A stretch of DNA of 37,641 nucleotides from NCBI GenBank assembly GCA_024226315.1, contig JAAELT010000525.1, positions 1-37,641 on the forward strand, read 5' to 3'. Position numbers and translations under genes: made by a program. This document shows, one piece after another, positions 37,433 through 37,641 of this stretch; within the stretch, counting starts at the first letter, position 1; each line of letters starts with the position of its first letter. The notes beneath the pieces were generated by a model, which saw only the letters and a program-made list of their open reading frames with translations, ran no database searches and was not told the DNA's origin. The stretch comes from a bacterium. Lineage in GTDB: Bacteria; Acidobacteriota; Thermoanaerobaculia; Multivoradales; J023.

Positions 37433-37641
37433 ATGGCAACACTATCCACTGAGGTCGCCAGCAAGTTCAGGTCCTGCCTGTTCGTGCTTTCGGCCCTGTT
37501 TCAGCAGGGACCGGCGGTGGCCGAAATCCTCGGGGCACGAGTCCTGGGGAGTCTGACCGATGGGCAGGAGCCTGCCGACTTCTGGATTCAGATCCAGAGT
37601 CTCGGGCAGCTTCTGAGAGCCGATCTCGATCTAATGATCGA
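37433..37641 (+). CDS. Uncharacterised protein, cut off by the window end
   Basis: An open frame of 69 codons running off the window. It starts at the ATG at 37433 with AAAGGAG seven bases upstream, an excellent ribosome site. The visible part begins MATLSTEVASKFRSCLFV and looks helical and amphipathic (VAEILGARVLGSL, DFWIQIQSLGQLLRADL), with no signal peptide or membrane helix. I do not recognise it. It lies behind a palindromic operator and the 43-bp array, an arrangement like that of the gene at 2152. Confidence 0.75.
   Translation, partial: MATLSTEVASKFRSCLFVLSALFQQGPAVAEILGARVLGSLTDGQEPADFWIQIQSLGQLLRADLDLMI

Overview
The window is a GC-rich bacterial chromosomal segment with no rRNA, tRNA, CRISPR array or intact transposase that I could find. 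Two exported proteins end in the same short tail (F-x-DGFESGD-x-S-x-W). I associate this tail with Acidobacteriota of the Thermoanaerobaculia type and some Xanthomonadales. With a quinone-type gene set, sigma-54 promoters and the high GC, an acidobacterial origin is my best guess, but it is an inference.

Layout. 1-2150: an accessory edge with an FRG-domain gene, a decayed small gene and a degenerate ~41.5-bp tandem array. 2152-3036: one uncharacterised gene with a textbook sigma-70 promoter and an intrinsic terminator. 3057-13310: a tightly packed minus-strand operon. In transcription order it holds isochorismate synthase, YceI, polyprenyl diphosphate synthase, a divergent heme-copper oxidase subunit I homologue, a small membrane protein, an MFS/cytochrome c fusion, an MBL-fold hydrolase, an MMPL/RND exporter, a 22-codon mini-ORF and a UbiE-like methyltransferase. 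It reads as isoprenoid or quinone synthesis joined to an unusual membrane electron-transfer module. 13551-15636: a divergent response regulator and sensor kinase, with three 11-bp-phased direct repeats between them and the operon that look like the regulator's binding site.

15683-19189: exported proteins, including a matrixin-type metalloprotease, and one small gene behind a consensus sigma-54 promoter. 19311-22618: the most interesting locus, a two-gene unit encoding a SIR2-like/TIR fusion and a STAND NTPase. The NTPase carries a transmembrane helix, a coiled coil and a C-terminal ribosomal protein L7/L12 C-terminal domain. It looks like an NLR-type conflict or anti-phage system that I do not recognise. 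Its first gene appears to lack a canonical start codon.

22843-29696: a minus-strand run of a membrane protein, a lipoprotein, two methyltransferases (one with features of O-antigen enzymes), an MFS exporter and a PAS-histidine kinase. 29814-32197: a DUF885 lipoprotein peptidase and a PrcB-like lipoprotein behind a second sigma-54 promoter. 32345-36540: small minus-strand genes (MGMT/ATL-like, GNAT, YcxB-like, a frameshifted VanZ-like gene, an SCO4402-like gene and an exported protein). 36541-37432: a gene-free stretch with two adjoining 42- and 43-bp tandem arrays, then a palindromic operator over a promoter. That promoter leads into a gene cut off by the window end.
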